NCBI RefSeq assembly: GCF_000430745.1
Contig: NZ_AUMP01000007.1
Location: forward strand, 1 to 64,000
Source: Fictibacillus gelatini DSM 15865
GTDB lineage: Bacteria > Bacillota > Bacilli > Bacillales > Fictibacillaceae
DNA: 64,000 nt
Reading direction: 5' to 3'
The notes below the pieces were generated by a model that searched no databases, had not been told where the DNA came from, and was given only the letters and a program-made list of their open reading frames with translations. Of the stretch, positions 31,184 through 40,286 are shown piece after piece. The position numbers and the translations under genes were made by a program. The first letter of the stretch is position 1; each line of letters begins with the position of its first letter.

Positions 31184-32782
31184 ATGAAGATAGCGATTGA
31201 AGAATTAAACGATCTTCAGTCAGAGTTCAGTAAACGTGTGAAAAACATTACGGCAAAGTTAGATACTGTAAAAAGCAAGACGGAAGCAATCACCAAATTG
31301 GCTTCGTTTCAAGGGAAAGCTGCTGATAATGCCAAACACTATTTTCAAACGGTTCATGGTACATCCGTTGACCAATTAAAAAATACTGTATTACATTTAG
31401 AGAAAAAACTTTCAAAAATGATTTCAGAGTTTCATCAAACGGTTGACGAAGCTTCGAATGCTGTTATTACGGAAGAGTATTTAAATGATGTCAATAAAAA
31501 GGTGCAAAAAACGAAGAATGAAATGCTGGCGACTCACCACGAAGGAGAACAAGTGATCAAGAGTGTAGCGGATGTCATTCCTCTTACGGCACCAGACATT
31601 TCACGTTTTATCGATCGAGTGAACCAATCGCGAAAGTATATTCATGATGTCAATAAGAAGCTGCTTGATTTTGACCGAAAGGCATTACAAATCGTCAACG
31701 AAAGTAAACAAGAAGTCGATAAAGTTTTAAAGAAAATTAGCGGGTATACAGCGAACAGTTTACTGGCGGCCGGTCATTCAGGAGGTGTCAATGAGACAGA
31801 CTTCGAAGTAAGAGATAAGTCCGAATTCAGCGAAGAGAAAATGTTGGCTTTAATGATTGCAGGTAGTAAGTCGTTTAGTAAAGTTCTTAAGAACATCAAT
31901 AAATCCAATACGTATTCAACGGCGGCTATGCAATTTTATGCCTATTTTAAATTGGATAAAAAGACACGCTTATTATTTAGAAAATATGGAACCCATGCAT
32001 TTACCAGGGAGCAATACCGAAAGTTTAACAATTACTTAACGTCAACCGTATTCAAATTTAAGTTCAAGGAATTGATGAATCATCTAAAGACGTATAAAAC
32101 GGCAGCTTTTACAAAAGAAAACATGAAATCATTACAAAACGTAATTGAAACGTTCGGAAAAGAGCGGGGAAAACTCGCGATGTTCCGGGAATTTGATAAG
32201 TTATTTGGGCTGGAAAAATATAGAGAGTTCAAAAAGCTTTCATTAGGCAAGAAAACGTTGAAAATGGCGACAACGTTCGGTGATGAATTCGTCGGGAAAA
32301 AATATAAAGCAACGAAAAAAGCCATTCAATCGTTACCGGAATGGAAAGACCCGAAAAAAGCTTATAAAAATGCGGTCGAAACGTTTAAAGAAAATACAAA
32401 GGACCTTAACGCATTAGGAAAAACGATGAAGATAGCCGGAAAGAGTCTCGGCGTCCTCGGCATCGGAATAGCTGCAGCAGATAATTATAAAACTTACAAA
32501 GGAGACACCCAAAAAACCATCGTCGGCACAGCAGTCGACACGGCGTTTGGTGCAGGAGCTGCCGCTACGGGTGCAGCGGTCGGTTCGGCATTTTTACCGC
32601 CGATTGGTACTGTTGCTGGAGCTGGCGTTGGAATGGGTGTGAGTTATGTAGCGAATATTAAATGGGGGAAACCTCCGAAAAGTACAATTGAACATACAAA
32701 AGAGTTGGTGAATAAAGGAGTAGATACAGTTTCAAAAGCTACAAAGAAAATTGGTAGAAAAATTGCTAGTTGGTTTAAATAA
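31184..32782 (+). CDS. LXG-domain T7SS toxin with glycine-rich C-terminus
   Basis: The 532-residue product has an N-terminal LXG domain (about 1-200), starting MKIAIEELNDLQSEF with FQGKAADNAKHYFQ as the variant L-x-G region. A basic, helix-rich middle follows. The C-terminal part (about 445-492) is a glycine- and alanine-rich hydrophobic run (AFGAGAAATGAAVGSAF, then GTVAGAGVGMGVSYV), ending in a basic amphipathic tail. Such glycine-zipper tails are known in the membrane-damaging LXG toxin TelE. Pore formation is therefore the best guess, supported by the membrane-protein genes directly downstream. No enzyme motif is seen. Confidence 0.85.
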   Translation: MKIAIEELNDLQSEFSKRVKNITAKLDTVKSKTEAITKLASFQGKAADNAKHYFQTVHGTSVDQLKNTVLHLEKKLSKMISEFHQTVDEASNAVITEEYLNDVNKKVQKTKNEMLATHHEGEQVIKSVADVIPLTAPDISRFIDRVNQSRKYIHDVNKKLLDFDRKALQIVNESKQEVDKVLKKISGYTANSLLAAGHSGGVNETDFEVRDKSEFSEEKMLALMIAGSKSFSKVLKNINKSNTYSTAAMQFYAYFKLDKKTRLLFRKYGTHAFTREQYRKFNNYLTSTVFKFKFKELMNHLKTYKTAAFTKENMKSLQNVIETFGKERGKLAMFREFDKLFGLEKYREFKKLSLGKKTLKMATTFGDEFVGKKYKATKKAIQSLPEWKDPKKAYKNAVETFKENTKDLNALGKTMKIAGKSLGVLGIGIAAADNYKTYKGDTQKTIVGTAVDTAFGAGAAATGAAVGSAFLPPIGTVAGAGVGMGVSYVANIKWGKPPKSTIEHTKELVNKGVDTVSKATKKIGRKIASWFK

Positions 32783-32801
32783 GAAACTTTGGGGTGCAAA
32801 T

Positions 32802-33560
32802 ATGAATCACTTAACAGAGAAAGATTTTTTAGATATAAAATATGAAGTTCAAGAAGGGCGACTGACGATGTCAGGGATGCGCTTCTATCTCATGGGAATA
32901 TTCCTGTATTCAGGATTTACTGTCGGGGTATCATTTGCTATAGCTAACGCTAACACAGTTGGTTGGGACACACTCTCTAAAGGTTGGCATGTGATTTATT
33001 ATATTGAGGCGGTTTTATTTGCACTGCATTTTCTTATCCTTCTATTATGCTGGGCCAATAATTCTTTTAATCAAAAAATTTTAATCTTTGGTGTAGTGTT
33101 ATTTACGTATAAAACCGCCTTAGATCCCTACACAACTATGTTTATGTTAACAAAAGATAGAGGAGTGTATAATTTATACGCACCATTTATATTTTTAATA
33201 ATAATGTTTGGTTTAGTTCTTCATATTTTAGTTTTAACCAAATGGATAAGAGGTCTTAAAGAAGAGGATAATTCAAAAAAAATAAGAAAATCAAAAGCAA
33301 GAATATGGATTCCAGCATTATTTGTACTTGTAACCTTAACTACAGTAATCGTTAGAAATGGTTTATTAGGAAATTTAGAGCTCATATCCGGATTATTTAT
33401 TTTTACATTTATTTACATAGCTCTATTAATCGGAGTATGCGAATTCATTATAGCTGCATATTGTATCTTTCGGTTCCCGTCGTTCTCCGTAAACGCACCG
33501 CCTGAGAAAAAAATTCAATATGTAAACAAGAAAAAGAAGAGGAAGAAGAAAAAGAGATAA
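32802..33560 (+). CDS. Polytopic membrane protein, probable immunity to the LXG toxin
   Basis: The 252-residue product has five or six predicted membrane helices and ends in a striking lysine/arginine tail (QYVNKKKKRKKKKR). ATG 32802 follows GGGGTG, 19 bases after the toxin stop; an in-frame start at 32751 would lie inside the toxin. A membrane-embedded immunity protein fits a pore-forming toxin, as known for TelE. A close but frameshifted paralogue follows at once. No named family is recognised. AT-content is higher than in the secretion genes. Confidence 0.7.
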   Translation: MNHLTEKDFLDIKYEVQEGRLTMSGMRFYLMGIFLYSGFTVGVSFAIANANTVGWDTLSKGWHVIYYIEAVLFALHFLILLLCWANNSFNQKILIFGVVLFTYKTALDPYTTMFMLTKDRGVYNLYAPFIFLIIMFGLVLHILVLTKWIRGLKEEDNSKKIRKSKARIWIPALFVLVTLTTVIVRNGLLGNLELISGLFIFTFIYIALLIGVCEFIIAAYCIFRFPSFSVNAPPEKKIQYVNKKKKRKKKKR

Positions 33561-33613
33561 AGAGATATTGAAGATGGATTAATGCCAATTACGAAGTCAG
33601 AGGTTATAGTTGT

Positions 33614-34379
33614 ATGAAGCGCTTTTCGGAAAAAGACTTTGAAGATATCAAGTATGAAGTTCAAGAAGGGCGACTGACGATGTCAGGGACAAGGAATACT
33701 CTTTTAATTTTCTTGCTATACTCAGGGTTTCTTGTTGGTTTATCGTTTGCAGTTGCAAATGCAAACACGATAGGTTGGAATAATCTTTCACAATGGTGGC
33801 ATGGGATATATTATATTGAAGCGGTTCTTTTTGCGCTACAAATCTTTATCCTTCTATTTTGTTGGGAAAACAACTCTTTTAATCAAAAAATATTAAGTAT
33901 TAGCAGAGTTGTATATACGTATAAAGTTGCGTTGGATCCGTTTTTATTAATTAATGTTTGCGAAAGATGATAAAACAACTAGCACATATTTACCAATAAT
34001 TTCATTAATTTTAGCGCTTGGTTTTTTAATTCATATAACTCTTTTAATAAATTTGATAAAAGAAATTAAAGAGAATCACAATCATAGAACTAATTTAATG
34101 AAAAATAAAAAAACAAAATCAAAATGGATGACACCTTTTATTTTAGTTGTTGTCATAATAATCGGAATATTATCTAAAAATGTTTTTACGGGCGATTTCA
34201 ATATGTTAATCATGGTTATTGGTTTTACGATTGCATACATAGGTATGCTAATCGGAGTAAATGAATTCATTATAGCCGCCTACTGCATTTTTCGTTTTCC
34301 ATCGTTTTCTGTAAATCCGCCGCCGGTGAAGAAAGTTCAATATGTAAACAGAAAAAAGAAAAGGAAGAAAAAAAGATAA
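33614..34379 (+). pseudogene. Second copy of the membrane immunity-like gene, frameshifted
   Basis: From ATG 33614 the reading (MKRFSEKDFEDIKYEVQEGRL) matches the start of the previous gene (DFLDIKYEVQEGRLTMSG is shared). It breaks at about 33950 after VALDPFLLI. From 33954 another frame continues with FAKDDK through the remaining helices to the same tail (FRFPSFSVNPPPVKKVQYVN). One inserted base or two lost bases separate the halves. It is either a real pseudogene or a sequencing error, since both halves are otherwise clean. Duplicated immunity genes often arise under attack by related toxins. Confidence 0.85.
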
Positions 34380-34427
34380 AAAATACAAAAAAATTCCGTT
34401 TAGGGAATTTCTGAAAGGGGTAATGAA

Positions 34428-34871
34428 ATGATTGTAAGGGAAGAATCTTTAGTTTTGCAAAATGTGATTTGTGTTGAAGAAGTGATCCCTCATGAAGAAT
34501 GGTTTATACCCGCATTAAGTTTACGACAAAATCTCGTAAACGAAGAGATTTATTACACAAGCCCGGTTGTTTTTAAAGTAGAGGAAATGGAAAATGAGCC
34601 GTTGTTTGGTAAATATACGTATTATATTAGTCTGAACACCGAAGTGGAAGTAAAAGAAAATGCGTCGTTTAAACAATTGGAGTATCTGGAACTAAGCCCG
34701 GCCATTAATGTACGGTGCCCCGAAGTAGATGAGTTGGAGGAAGCGTACGAATTATTAAGAAATTATGCAAGTAAGAACGGCTTCCAAATAGAAGAACCTT
34801 TTTATCACGTATGTTTTGATGCGTTTGATCGTGTCATAATGGACATTTACGCTATAGTGAAAGAAGGTTGA
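34428..34871 (+). CDS. DUF5085-like T7SS-associated protein, first of pair
   Basis: This 147-residue soluble protein has no signal peptide. Its layout (an alternating beta-alpha pattern, LYNY-like turns, then ELEEAYELLRNYASKNGFQIEEPFYHV) parallels the next gene and the DUF5085/GyrI-like fold often found in Bacillus LXG loci. ATG 34428 follows AAGGGG. The function of DUF5085 is unknown; as it travels with LXG cassettes, an adaptor or immunity-accessory role is possible. It ends three bases before the start of its partner. Confidence 0.65.
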   Translation: MIVREESLVLQNVICVEEVIPHEEWFIPALSLRQNLVNEEIYYTSPVVFKVEEMENEPLFGKYTYYISLNTEVEVKENASFKQLEYLELSPAINVRCPEVDELEEAYELLRNYASKNGFQIEEPFYHVCFDAFDRVIMDIYAIVKEG

Positions 34872-34874
34872 GAA

Positions 34875-35381
34875 ATGGTCATTGAATATGAAACTATCAT
34901 GCATAAAAATGTCGTATGGCATACATATGAGATCCATTATAGCGAATTTGAAAAAGCGCTGGATCATTTTAATGATTTGCTTGTGAATGCCAGGTTAACC
35001 ATTTCCGGGCCGCTCTTTTATGCACTTTATAATATCCCTTTTGATGAAAGAATGCTCATTGATATTTTTATACCTGTTGAACAATCCTACGTTTCGAAAG
35101 AGAGTGATTTGAATTTTCAAAGTTATTTATATATTGATGAAATGCTAATGACAAGGGTAAACAATAACTTTGAATCAAATACTGAACATGCTTATGATGA
35201 GCTGTTCCGTTATGCATTGAGCCATGATTACAAAATTATTTCCCCGATATTTCATATTTTAAGAGGGGACGAAAAAAGGCAATGGGTAGAATTAAAAGTC
35301 AAAGTGCTTCGTACAGATGAGGAAATCGAATCGATAGAGAATGGAACGGAAAGCTCAATAAGTAAACTCTTTCAAAAGTAG
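34875..35381 (+). CDS. DUF5085 family T7SS-associated protein, second of pair
   Basis: The 168-residue product contains LTISGPLFYALYNIPFDERMLIDIFIPVE, followed by a middle helix and YKIISPIFHILRGDEKRQWVELKVKV. These are the features I know from DUF5085 proteins in Bacillus T7SS clusters. It is longer than its neighbour by a C-terminal acidic tail. ATG 34875 follows GGTTGAG. A terminator overlaps its stop codon, closing the first cassette before the second WXG100 gene. Confidence 0.75.
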   Translation: MVIEYETIMHKNVVWHTYEIHYSEFEKALDHFNDLLVNARLTISGPLFYALYNIPFDERMLIDIFIPVEQSYVSKESDLNFQSYLYIDEMLMTRVNNNFESNTEHAYDELFRYALSHDYKIISPIFHILRGDEKRQWVELKVKVLRTDEEIESIENGTESSISKLFQK

Positions 35382-35405
35382 GCACAAAGAACTAGTGCCT
35401 TTTTA
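35380..35405 (+). terminator. Terminator closing the LXG cassette
   Basis: AGGCAC (35380-35385) and GTGCCT (35395-35400), then TTTTT; the left arm includes the last bases of the stop codon. Confidence 0.8.
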
Positions 35406-35544
35406 CCCATTTTAGTAATCTACTGAATTACAATTGACATAGTTAAACCCATCATTTAGAGTAAAAGTGATTAAAAAATTGTAATAAAATGTAGTTTTTT
35501 GCCAGAGGATTGTTTTTAAACAGCATTTGTTACTAATGTTATAA

Positions 35545-35566
35545 AACCTATTGTTACCAATAGGTT
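35545..35566 (+). promoter_or_regulatory. Perfect 9-bp inverted repeat before WXG100 copy 2
   Basis: AACCTATTG (35545-35553), TTAC, CAATAGGTT (35558-35566). It ends 22 bp before the ATG, so it would lie in the leader or across the start of transcription. It is unrelated to the GTACTA palindrome. Candidate operator or leader stem. Confidence 0.55.
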
Positions 35567-35588
35567 AAAATATAAAGGAGTGATATTC

Positions 35589-35885
35589 ATGGCAGGAACA
35601 ATTCGCATGACGCCAGAAGAGTTAAAAGCAAAGGCAACACGTTATGGACAGAGCGCACAGCAAATTGAGCAAATTTTAAAAGACTTGACCAACTTACAAA
35701 ACGAATTAAGAGGAGAATGGGAAGGTCGTGCATTTGAAAGATTTGATGACCAATTTAATGAATTAAAACCAAAAGTGCAAAACTTCGCTCAGCTCATGCA
35801 TGACATCAATACGCAATTGAACAAAACGGCTGATGCTGTGGCTCAACATGATGAGCAATTATCGCAAAATTTTGGATTAAGATAA
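35589..35885 (+). CDS. esxA: WXG100-family T7SS protein EsxA, copy 2
   Basis: The 98-residue WXG100 protein is identical to the product at 30051 except for Asp at position 82. It sits directly before esaA, where S. aureus carries esxA. ATG 35589 follows AAAGGAGTGAT; a GTG nine bases upstream overlaps that site. Third codon positions differ often between the two copies, so this is an old duplication kept the same at protein level. EsxA-type proteins are secreted and needed for T7SS activity. Confidence 0.96.
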   Translation: MAGTIRMTPEELKAKATRYGQSAQQIEQILKDLTNLQNELRGEWEGRAFERFDDQFNELKPKVQNFAQLMHDINTQLNKTADAVAQHDEQLSQNFGLR

Positions 35886-35947
35886 ACAAAATCTTAGTTG
35901 CTGAGTGGTCAATAATAGTGCATTAATACTAGCGATCTCTTAGCGGA

Positions 35948-35977
35948 AAGCCACGCAACAAGTGTTGTGTGGCTTCA
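35948..35977 (+). terminator. Stem after WXG100 copy 2
   Basis: AAGCCACGCAACA and TGTTGTGTGGCTT pair with one mismatch or G-T pair, weak T tail. It matches the stem after copy 1, so the duplication included it. Probably a leaky terminator that sets a high EsxA to machinery ratio. Confidence 0.65.
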
Positions 35978-36031
35978 ATTGTTTAATATAGAGAGAAATA
36001 CATAACAAGTAATTTACAGGGGTTGATGTGA

Positions 36032-39000
36032 ATGGAAAAATTGGGACGGGGTATATTGGTATTTCTCGTTCTAATGCTTGTTCTTTCCGCGGGCATTTCT
36101 TACCTTGCTTTTAATCAAGCATCGAAGGGAAAGAACAACGACGAAACGAAGAAAATGGCAGTTGCTCTGGTCAATGAAGACCAGGGAGCCGAATTTAATG
36201 GAAAACATTTTGAATTCGGTGATGAATTTATTAAACGAATTGAGAAAGATAATAAACATGACTGGTATGTCGTTAGCCGCGGAGTAGCGGAAAATGGGCT
36301 AAAACGGAAAAGCTACAATATGATGATTGTCATCCCAAGCAATTTTACGGAAAAGGCACTATCTATTAATTCTACAATACCCGAAAAAGTTACGTTAAAT
36401 TACAAAATTAATTCTTCCGGAAATAATAATATGAAAGCGGAAGCGGAGAAAACGGCTAGTTCGATTCTGGCGGATTTTAACCGGAGAATTATAGATGTTT
36501 ATTTTGCAAGTGTACTCGGGAATTTACAAGACGCCCAGGACAACATTGGAAAGCTTGTCAATAAAGAACTGGCATATACGAGCATTTATAAAAAAGATAT
36601 TCACAATCCGTTATCCAATTATACATCGCAATTTAAACAAGTGCAGGACAGTACAAAACTATCAAAAGAGAGCTTTAAAGGTCTACAGGATCTCTTAAAA
36701 TCTTTCGGCAACAATTTAAATGAAGGTTTTAAAACGAACCAGCTTTTTCAGACGGAGTTTGGGAATATTATTCTAACAAATAAAGCAAATGGCCTGTTAG
36801 CCAAAAACTTCTCAAATGAGCTGGGTCTTTTTAACAGCAGTTTGAATAGCGATAATGTGATGCAACAATTGCAAAACCTTGAATCGGCCAATAAGGCAAT
36901 CAATGAACTTTTTCAAAAAAATGAAGAAACGAGCATTATGTTTTCGAAAGCAACAGCAATAAAAAATTATTTAACTTCAACGAAAGCAGAATTGGGACAA
37001 ATCGATACTAAGTTAGACGAAACATTGCCTTCTGACATGGAAGCATTGAAACGTTCCATTATCGCTAAGCTTAAGAAACAGATGCAAACTCCATCAGGTG
37101 AAGAGCAAAATGTGAATTTAAGTAAGTTTTTCGATGGTCCGGATAAAAGTGTCACAGAACATCTTAAAAAGCAAATTACGAAACTTCCTTCATTGAACCC
37201 GGAAGATATGGATCCATTAGATTTAGATGATTCTACGAAAACCCAGCTGAAAAATATCATGGCTTTAACCCATAAATATATTGATGAGTTTGATGTTCAG
37301 GCATCACCTTCTGGTTCAATTCCGACCAAACAGATGAATGCGGATTTTAAAAAACTTCAACAGGAAGGAATGACCTTAACCGATACAGTTCAATTACCGG
37401 AAACTAAGAAATCGGGACAGGAGTTAACCATTACACCTCCAAAAGGGTTTGAAATCGATTCAGTAAAATTAACATTACCTCACATGGGGGAAGGAACTTA
37501 TACAAGACCATTCATTGAAAATGGGAAAATTGTGCTCCCGGCAACAGGGGAAGGGGATTTCACCATCAAGTTGCATGTGGTGTTAAAGAATGCTTCGGAC
37601 ATTACGAAACAGTTTACATGGAACTGGCAGCTCAACCAGAAGGATGTGACTAATGTTGATCAACCGGAATCGCCATCCGCTCTCCGGAAAAGTTCTGTTC
37701 AATCAGAAGAAGGTTCATTAAGACAAACAAACACTGTTCAAAAGGAAGCCGAACAGACCGACACTGAAAGCTTAAATGAACAAAAGGAAGATAGTGATCA
37801 GAAAGAAAACGGAACTTCAGACGAAGAATCAACTTATCAAAGTACGAACAAAGAAAAACAAAGCAATACGGACAATGATAAAATCGATCCTAAAGAAACA
37901 CCGGACACTGGAGAACAAAATAAAGAAAAACCTCAACCCGATCAGAATGACCAACCTGGAGAAAAAGTTGTTGTAGAAAATAATTATATTAAACACATTG
38001 TAACATCTCCTCTCCCGGTCGATATGACAAGTGATCTTATCAATGTGATCAGCGAATATAGAAAAATGGCAGCTTTATTTGATGTTTATTTTGAGACAAA
38101 CCAACTTGAGAATACCGACATATCCAGTCCCGACTACCAGAATAAACTCAACGAAAAACGCCTTGATGAATGGGCGGGTGAAAACTCTCTCTACTCTTTA
38201 TTCAATAAGCAAAATATTATCGATGTTTTGACCAATTATATCGCCGATCAAATAACAGAAGACGTTCATGGGGAAGCAGAGGAGTTAAAAGGTAAAATCG
38301 ACACGTACATTCAACAGGTCGATCAAGCGAATGAAAATTCGAATCAATTAATTGAAATGATCAATCGTACTTCCGAACAAGCGGAGCTATTAAATAACAG
38401 TCTCGCCCAAACGTTGCAAAACCTGATGTCATGGCGTGAACAAAGTCTGAAATTGCAAGATGAACATACAAAAATCTTAACAAATAAAGAACAAGAGCAG
38501 TCTGATATTATTGCGCTCGATGATCAATTCTCTTCTTTGCTTGCTGAAAGTCAGTCACTTGCGGATCAATCAAAAAGTAATTTGAATTCCGCAGACAGTG
38601 TCTATGAAACATTTGATTCGATTAACAGCCAGGCGAAAGCGATTAAGGACAGCGGATCGACGCTCGTGACGAAAGCGGATGAGTTATCCAACGATTGGAC
38701 GAACAAAGTGAAAGAAGATAAGAACTTTGCCAATAATTTTGCCAGCGTTTTTGCCAACAGCCGGATTGGAGAGCGGCCAAATGATTATTTGCTTAACTTT
38801 CTTTCAAATCCGGTACAAACCAAAAATGAAGGCGTTATTGTGGAAAAAGGGGACACGTTTACACCTTATTTTATCGTGTTAATTTGTTTTATCGTTTCGC
38901 TGTTCACAGCATATGTCATCTCAACTAATGAACGAAAACGAATCCAGCAAGATATGTTTGAAGAAGAAAGATCATTCATCCGAAGCAACGTACCTATTAC

Positions 39001-39460
39001 GATGATTACGACGGGAATTGGTATTGTCGAAGGAATTGTAATCGGTCTTCTGTCCGGTTATTTATTGGAAATTAATCAAGAAAAATTCATGTTCTGGATC
39101 GGTCTCATTACAGCAATCGTACTGTCTATGGTTCTTGTAGCAACCTATTTGTTACGCCAATTAAAAATGATAGGGATGTTTGTATTATTAATTGTATTGA
39201 GCTTATATCTGTTCTTCACTCAAGCCCTTGGACTTCACTTTGACAAATCATCCCTTGCAGCAGATATTAAGACCTATTCCCCATTGCAATATGTTGAAAA
39301 GTTACTCATACAATTTGGGGATGGAACAGCGGATCTTGTATTCTATATTTCCAGTTTACTTGTGATTGTTGTCATTGGTTTTGCATGTAATCTTTTTGTC
39401 TTTAAACGTTCGGAAAGAGCAGAGGAGATTGTAGATGAAGGGATTAATGAAGCTCATTAA
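36032..39460 (+). CDS. esaA: T7SS membrane protein EsaA (YueB)
   Basis: EsaA spans the wall and links the T7SS core to the cell surface; B. subtilis YueB is also the SPP1 phage receptor. The 1,142-residue product has one N-terminal helix (about 7-26), a large extracellular region and five or so C-terminal helices (about 950-1,130). The start, with AVALVNEDQGAEFNGKHFEFG, is the YhgE/Pip-like signature. A low-complexity acidic Gln/Glu/Asn segment lies at about 545-650, possibly surface-exposed. ATG 36032 follows GGGGTTG. It overlaps essA by 26 bases. Confidence 0.95.
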   Translation: MEKLGRGILVFLVLMLVLSAGISYLAFNQASKGKNNDETKKMAVALVNEDQGAEFNGKHFEFGDEFIKRIEKDNKHDWYVVSRGVAENGLKRKSYNMMIVIPSNFTEKALSINSTIPEKVTLNYKINSSGNNNMKAEAEKTASSILADFNRRIIDVYFASVLGNLQDAQDNIGKLVNKELAYTSIYKKDIHNPLSNYTSQFKQVQDSTKLSKESFKGLQDLLKSFGNNLNEGFKTNQLFQTEFGNIILTNKANGLLAKNFSNELGLFNSSLNSDNVMQQLQNLESANKAINELFQKNEETSIMFSKATAIKNYLTSTKAELGQIDTKLDETLPSDMEALKRSIIAKLKKQMQTPSGEEQNVNLSKFFDGPDKSVTEHLKKQITKLPSLNPEDMDPLDLDDSTKTQLKNIMALTHKYIDEFDVQASPSGSIPTKQMNADFKKLQQEGMTLTDTVQLPETKKSGQELTITPPKGFEIDSVKLTLPHMGEGTYTRPFIENGKIVLPATGEGDFTIKLHVVLKNASDITKQFTWNWQLNQKDVTNVDQPESPSALRKSSVQSEEGSLRQTNTVQKEAEQTDTESLNEQKEDSDQKENGTSDEESTYQSTNKEKQSNTDNDKIDPKETPDTGEQNKEKPQPDQNDQPGEKVVVENNYIKHIVTSPLPVDMTSDLINVISEYRKMAALFDVYFETNQLENTDISSPDYQNKLNEKRLDEWAGENSLYSLFNKQNIIDVLTNYIADQITEDVHGEAEELKGKIDTYIQQVDQANENSNQLIEMINRTSEQAELLNNSLAQTLQNLMSWREQSLKLQDEHTKILTNKEQEQSDIIALDDQFSSLLAESQSLADQSKSNLNSADSVYETFDSINSQAKAIKDSGSTLVTKADELSNDWTNKVKEDKNFANNFASVFANSRIGERPNDYLLNFLSNPVQTKNEGVIVEKGDTFTPYFIVLICFIVSLFTAYVISTNERKRIQQDMFEEERSFIRSNVPITMITTGIGIVEGIVIGLLSGYLLEINQEKFMFWIGLITAIVLSMVLVATYLLRQLKMIGMFVLLIVLSLYLFFTQALGLHFDKSSLAADIKTYSPLQYVEKLLIQFGDGTADLVFYISSLLVIVVIGFACNLFVFKRSERAEEIVDEGINEAH

Positions 39461-39941
39461 GTTTATCGTACTTTGTTCAGGCATTTTTCTCCTATGTCCG
39501 CTTCAGACGGTACTGGCGGACGAATTGGAACATGATGGAACGATTCACTGGAAATCGGATCGTATAAGCCAGAATGAAAGCGAAAAGAAAAAAGCGGAAT
39601 CACAAAGCAATAAAGAGACAGAGTTGGAGAAAATCGCGCCCGATTTGTTTTCAGAACAAACTCGGGCTGCGATTGAGTCCAAACAAAGAAAAAACAAGCA
39701 ACAGATGGAAAGTATTAAACATTCACTTTTTGTCACACCTGTGAAAAAAGATATGGTCATTAAGAATTCAAGAAAAGCTCTCTTTACCGACAACTACCAG
39801 GCGCCATTCGTTGCAGAGCCTCAAAGTGATGAGGATGGTAGGAGTCGTGGGATGAGCAAAACGGTTACCACAATATTGGGCGGGGTGGCTTTGTTAATTT
39901 GTACCGGCATTTATAAGATGATAAGAACATTTATGGAGTAA
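39435..39941 (+). CDS. essA: T7SS protein EssA (YueC)
   Basis: EssA is a small membrane component of T7SSb, needed for secretion. The 168-residue product has an N-terminal hydrophobic segment with signal-like cut site (about 6-28). A charged helical middle (SEKKKAESQSNKETELEKIAPDLF) and one C-terminal membrane helix (about 145-163) follow. ATG 39435 lies inside the end of esaA behind AGAGGAG. The gene order esaA-essA-esaB-essB-essC equals that in Staphylococcus and Listeria. Confidence 0.92.
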   Translation: MKGLMKLIKFIVLCSGIFLLCPLQTVLADELEHDGTIHWKSDRISQNESEKKKAESQSNKETELEKIAPDLFSEQTRAAIESKQRKNKQQMESIKHSLFVTPVKKDMVIKNSRKALFTDNYQAPFVAEPQSDEDGRSRGMSKTVTTILGGVALLICTGIYKMIRTFME

Positions 39942-39957
39942 AGGAGAAGAGCTAAAA

Positions 39958-40209
39958 ATGCCCGCTGAAACACATATTAATGTAACTGTTGATTTTTCAA
40001 AGTGGGACGGTGACCAATATGATTTAAGAATACCCGTCCATCAAACGGTTAAACAACTGCTTGGCAATATAACCGAAACATTGAATCTTAGCCTTTCAAA
40101 AGAATCACTGTTTGCCGTTAAAGTCCCGGCAAAAGACCTTCTTTTAACTGATGATGACCGACTCATTGATTACCCGGTCACAAATGGCGATATTTTAATC
40201 GTTTTATAA
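39958..40209 (+). CDS. esaB: Ubiquitin-like T7SS protein EsaB (YukD)
   Basis: The 83-residue cytosolic protein has a ubiquitin-like beta-grasp pattern (HINVTVDFSKWDGDQYDLRIP, then TVKQLL, ending NGDILIVL). It lacks a terminal Gly-Gly, so it is not conjugated. EsaB/YukD regulates or assists the T7SS. It is somewhat longer at the N-terminus than B. subtilis YukD. Start ATG 39958 follows AAAGGAGAAG. It lies between essA and essB as expected. Confidence 0.92.
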   Translation: MPAETHINVTVDFSKWDGDQYDLRIPVHQTVKQLLGNITETLNLSLSKESLFAVKVPAKDLLLTDDDRLIDYPVTNGDILIVL

Positions 40210-40286
40210 AACAATGTGTCTGAGTAGTTTTAAGATTTAGCGAATCTATTAAAAAAGATGAACAAGAAAAAAGGGAGTAAGCAAAA

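Noticed and set aside
33954..34379. An independent small membrane protein gene
   Set aside because: It is the second half of the frameshifted copy, lacks a ribosome binding site and aligns with the end of the 32802 product.
39435..39460. Overlap of esaA and essA as an annotation error
   Set aside because: Both ends are supported: esaA has its natural C-terminus and essA has an RBS and signal segment.
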